Below, piece by piece: positions 6,402-7,251 of a DNA stretch of 7,251 nucleotides (its first letter is position 1; each line of letters begins with the position of its first letter). A program made the position numbers and the translations under genes. The stretch comes from an uncultured Alphaproteobacteria bacterium (GTDB lineage: Bacteria > Pseudomonadota > Alphaproteobacteria > RF32 > CAG-239), in the NCBI GenBank assembly GCA_944391355.1, contig CALXTG010000205.1, positions 1-7,251 on the forward strand. Direction: 5' to 3'. The notes below the pieces were generated by a model. It did no database searches. It was not told where the DNA came from and saw nothing but the letters and a program-made list of their open reading frames with translations.

Positions 6402-6602
6402 ATGTGGATTAAGAGGATTTCGTTTATTTTAACCATCATCGGCGCCCTGAACTGGGGACTGGTCGGCGCTTTTAACTTTAATCTGGTAACTTTTCTGTTC
6501 GGTTCGATCAGCTATCTGAGCCAGATTATCTACGTTTTAGTCGGAATTGCCGCAATCGTCGTCGCATTTACGGCTTCTTGCAACACCGTACCCCACAAAT
6601 AA
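6402..6602 (+). CDS. DUF378 family small membrane protein
   Basis: This 66-residue protein has two membrane spans (about 5-24 and 37-58) separated by a short loop. The stretch IGALNWGLVGAFNFNLV (13-29) is the signature of the DUF378 family (YuzA-like). The function of the family is unknown. A good ribosome-binding site, GGAG (6391-6394), lies 7 bases before the ATG. The short C-terminal tail ends SCNTVPHK. The gene heads a probable two-gene unit with the membrane protein starting at 6622, 19 bases downstream on the same strand. Confidence 0.85.
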   Translation: MWIKRISFILTIIGALNWGLVGAFNFNLVTFLFGSISYLSQIIYVLVGIAAIVVAFTASCNTVPHK

Positions 6603-6610
6603 TCTAAAAA

Positions 6611-6616
6611 GAGGAG
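6611..6616 (+). promoter_or_regulatory. Shine-Dalgarno fixing a GTG start at 6622
   Basis: GAGGAG sits 5 bases before GTG at 6622. The only upstream in-frame ATG (6547) would overlap the DUF378 gene by 56 bases and has no comparable site, so GTG is preferred. Confidence 0.75.
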
Positions 6617-6621
6617 CAGCC

Positions 6622-7008
6622 GTGTCCGCCGCCAATTTAATTCTCAAAAATCCCGTCAACGAAGATATAAAAGCCGTACCCCTGGGTTTTTCCTGGGCGG
6701 TTTTGTTGCTGGGTTTTCTGGTTCCGTTACACCGCCGCGACTGGCGGGGAACTGCCGTTATGCTGGCGGCAATATTTTTGAGCTACGGACTGGCTCTCCT
6801 CCCTCTGGCTGCTTTTTATAACCGTTATTATGCCCGCAGTTTATTCCGGCGCGGCTATAAACTTTATAATCTGCTCGGCACGGTCAGCAAAAGAGAAGTC
6901 GATCGGCTTATCGGTTTTCCGGTCATCACGTTTCACCAGCCCGAAATCCGGGTCGACGCTTTCAATCTGCTCCGCCGGGTGGAAGAAAACCTTGAATCCC
7001 CTTACTGA
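6622..7008 (+). CDS. Small integral membrane protein, GFSW...RRDW type (DUF2628-like)
   Basis: The product has 128 residues from the GTG start. After a polar N-terminus come two hydrophobic segments: GFSWAVLLLGFLVPL, ending at HRRDWRG, and AVMLAAIFLSYGLALLPLAAF, followed by YNRYYARSLFRRGYKLYN. The order GFSW - FxxPLxRxDW - second span - FYNxxYxxxLxxxGYK matches a widespread family of small uncharacterised membrane proteins, related to or resembling DUF2628. I assign no function. The soluble C-terminus (about 85-128) is charged and ends VEENLESPY. Location 19 bases after the DUF378 gene, with its own GAGGAG, suggests co-transcription of two envelope proteins. Confidence 0.75.
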   Translation: MSAANLILKNPVNEDIKAVPLGFSWAVLLLGFLVPLHRRDWRGTAVMLAAIFLSYGLALLPLAAFYNRYYARSLFRRGYKLYNLLGTVSKREVDRLIGFPVITFHQPEIRVDAFNLLRRVEENLESPY

Positions 7009-7193
7009 TTTTCATTCAAAAATATCTGCCGCAAAGCCGAAACTCTACAGCAATCATACCTGTACTGTCAATCAGACATTCGCGGCTTAAATTATACACC
7101 AAATATAACCATTACAAAACATTGACAATTACAATTTGTATTTTATAGTTTGTATAATCGTAAAAAATGAAGCTTGACGCAAGAGGAACTCAC
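7009..7193 (+). promoter_or_regulatory. Intergenic region with promoter for the last gene
   Basis: The 3' half is AT-rich. TTGACA (7122-7127) matches the -35 consensus fully, and TATAGT (7144-7149), one base from consensus, follows at 16 bases. A perfect TATAAT (7153-7158) pairs alternatively with TTACAA (7129-7134) at 18 bases. TTTGTAT occurs twice (7135-7141 and 7149-7155). The left part holds a possible long-range pairing of AAGCCG (7034-7039) with CGGCTT (7083-7088), too distant to call a terminator. Confidence 0.5.
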
Positions 7194-7251
7194 ATGAAAA
7201 AACTATTTCTGCTTTGGGGAATAATGGCAGCTTTCATTCCTACTGCCAAAG
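7194..7251 (+). CDS. Start of a gene for a probably exported protein (truncated by the window end)
   Basis: Only 19 full codons are visible: MKKLFLLWGIMAAFIPTAK. Two lysines followed by a hydrophobic run ending near Pro-Thr-Ala fit a Sec signal peptide; no lipobox cysteine is visible yet. AGAGGA (7182-7187), 6 bases before the ATG, is a good ribosome-binding site and the upstream promoter is strong. The mature protein is outside the window and cannot be named. Confidence 0.6.
   Translation, partial: MKKLFLLWGIMAAFIPTAK

Noticed and set aside
6547..6621. Longer version of the GFSW-type protein from ATG 6547
   Set aside because: It would overlap DUF378 by 56 bases without a ribosome-binding site; GTG at 6622 has GAGGAG at ideal spacing and the conserved region lies after it.

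Overview
The window reads as a chromosomal piece of an alphaproteobacterium of moderate GC content (48% in a hand count of bases 121-240). The evidence is a divergent tsaD / mitofilin-like / hemY-like arrangement of the kind found in Alphaproteobacteria, and a flagellin whose N-terminus (ISLTASMRSNLLSLQN) and LRLF C-terminus look alphaproteobacterial. From memory of similar flagellins I would guess an uncultured host-gut lineage (the metagenomic 'Azospirillum sp. CAG' / RF32 type). That placement is inference.

Layout. Bases 1-743 (minus) hold the 5' part of a HemY-N-domain inner-membrane protein. Its reading frame runs into an AT-rich stretch (about bases 1-117) that looks foreign to the rest. 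Bases 736-1749 (minus) encode a mitofilin-like membrane protein that overlaps hemY by 8 bases. A 101-bp AT-rich divergent intergenic region follows. Bases 1851-2930 (plus) are tsaD (tRNA t6A synthesis), joined by a 1-base stop/start overlap to nth (endonuclease III, 2930-3565). A 231-bp spacer carries three degenerate copies of a short GC-rich repeat and leads into a 604-residue flagellin (3797-5611). A class I methyltransferase-like gene (5620-6318, minus) meets the flagellin tail to tail, 8 bases away. Across an 83-bp divergent spacer with a perfect 7-bp inverted repeat lie two small membrane-protein genes, a DUF378 protein (6402-6602) and a GTG-start protein of the 'GFSW...RRDW' type (6622-7008). 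The window ends in the first 19 codons of a gene with a signal-peptide-like start (from 7194), preceded by a good sigma-70-like promoter.

The genes are mostly unrelated housekeeping functions: envelope/haem-locus membrane proteins, tRNA modification and base-excision repair. The stand-out is the flagellin. Its conserved D0/D1 helical ends flank an insert of about 300 residues that is plainly periodic. Coil-start positions fall at residues 177, 205, 232, 259, 287, 314, 341 and 368, a period of 27-28, which I read as a parallel beta-helix (pectin-lyase-like) domain displayed on the filament surface. I see no rRNA, tRNA, CRISPR array, transposase or phage gene.
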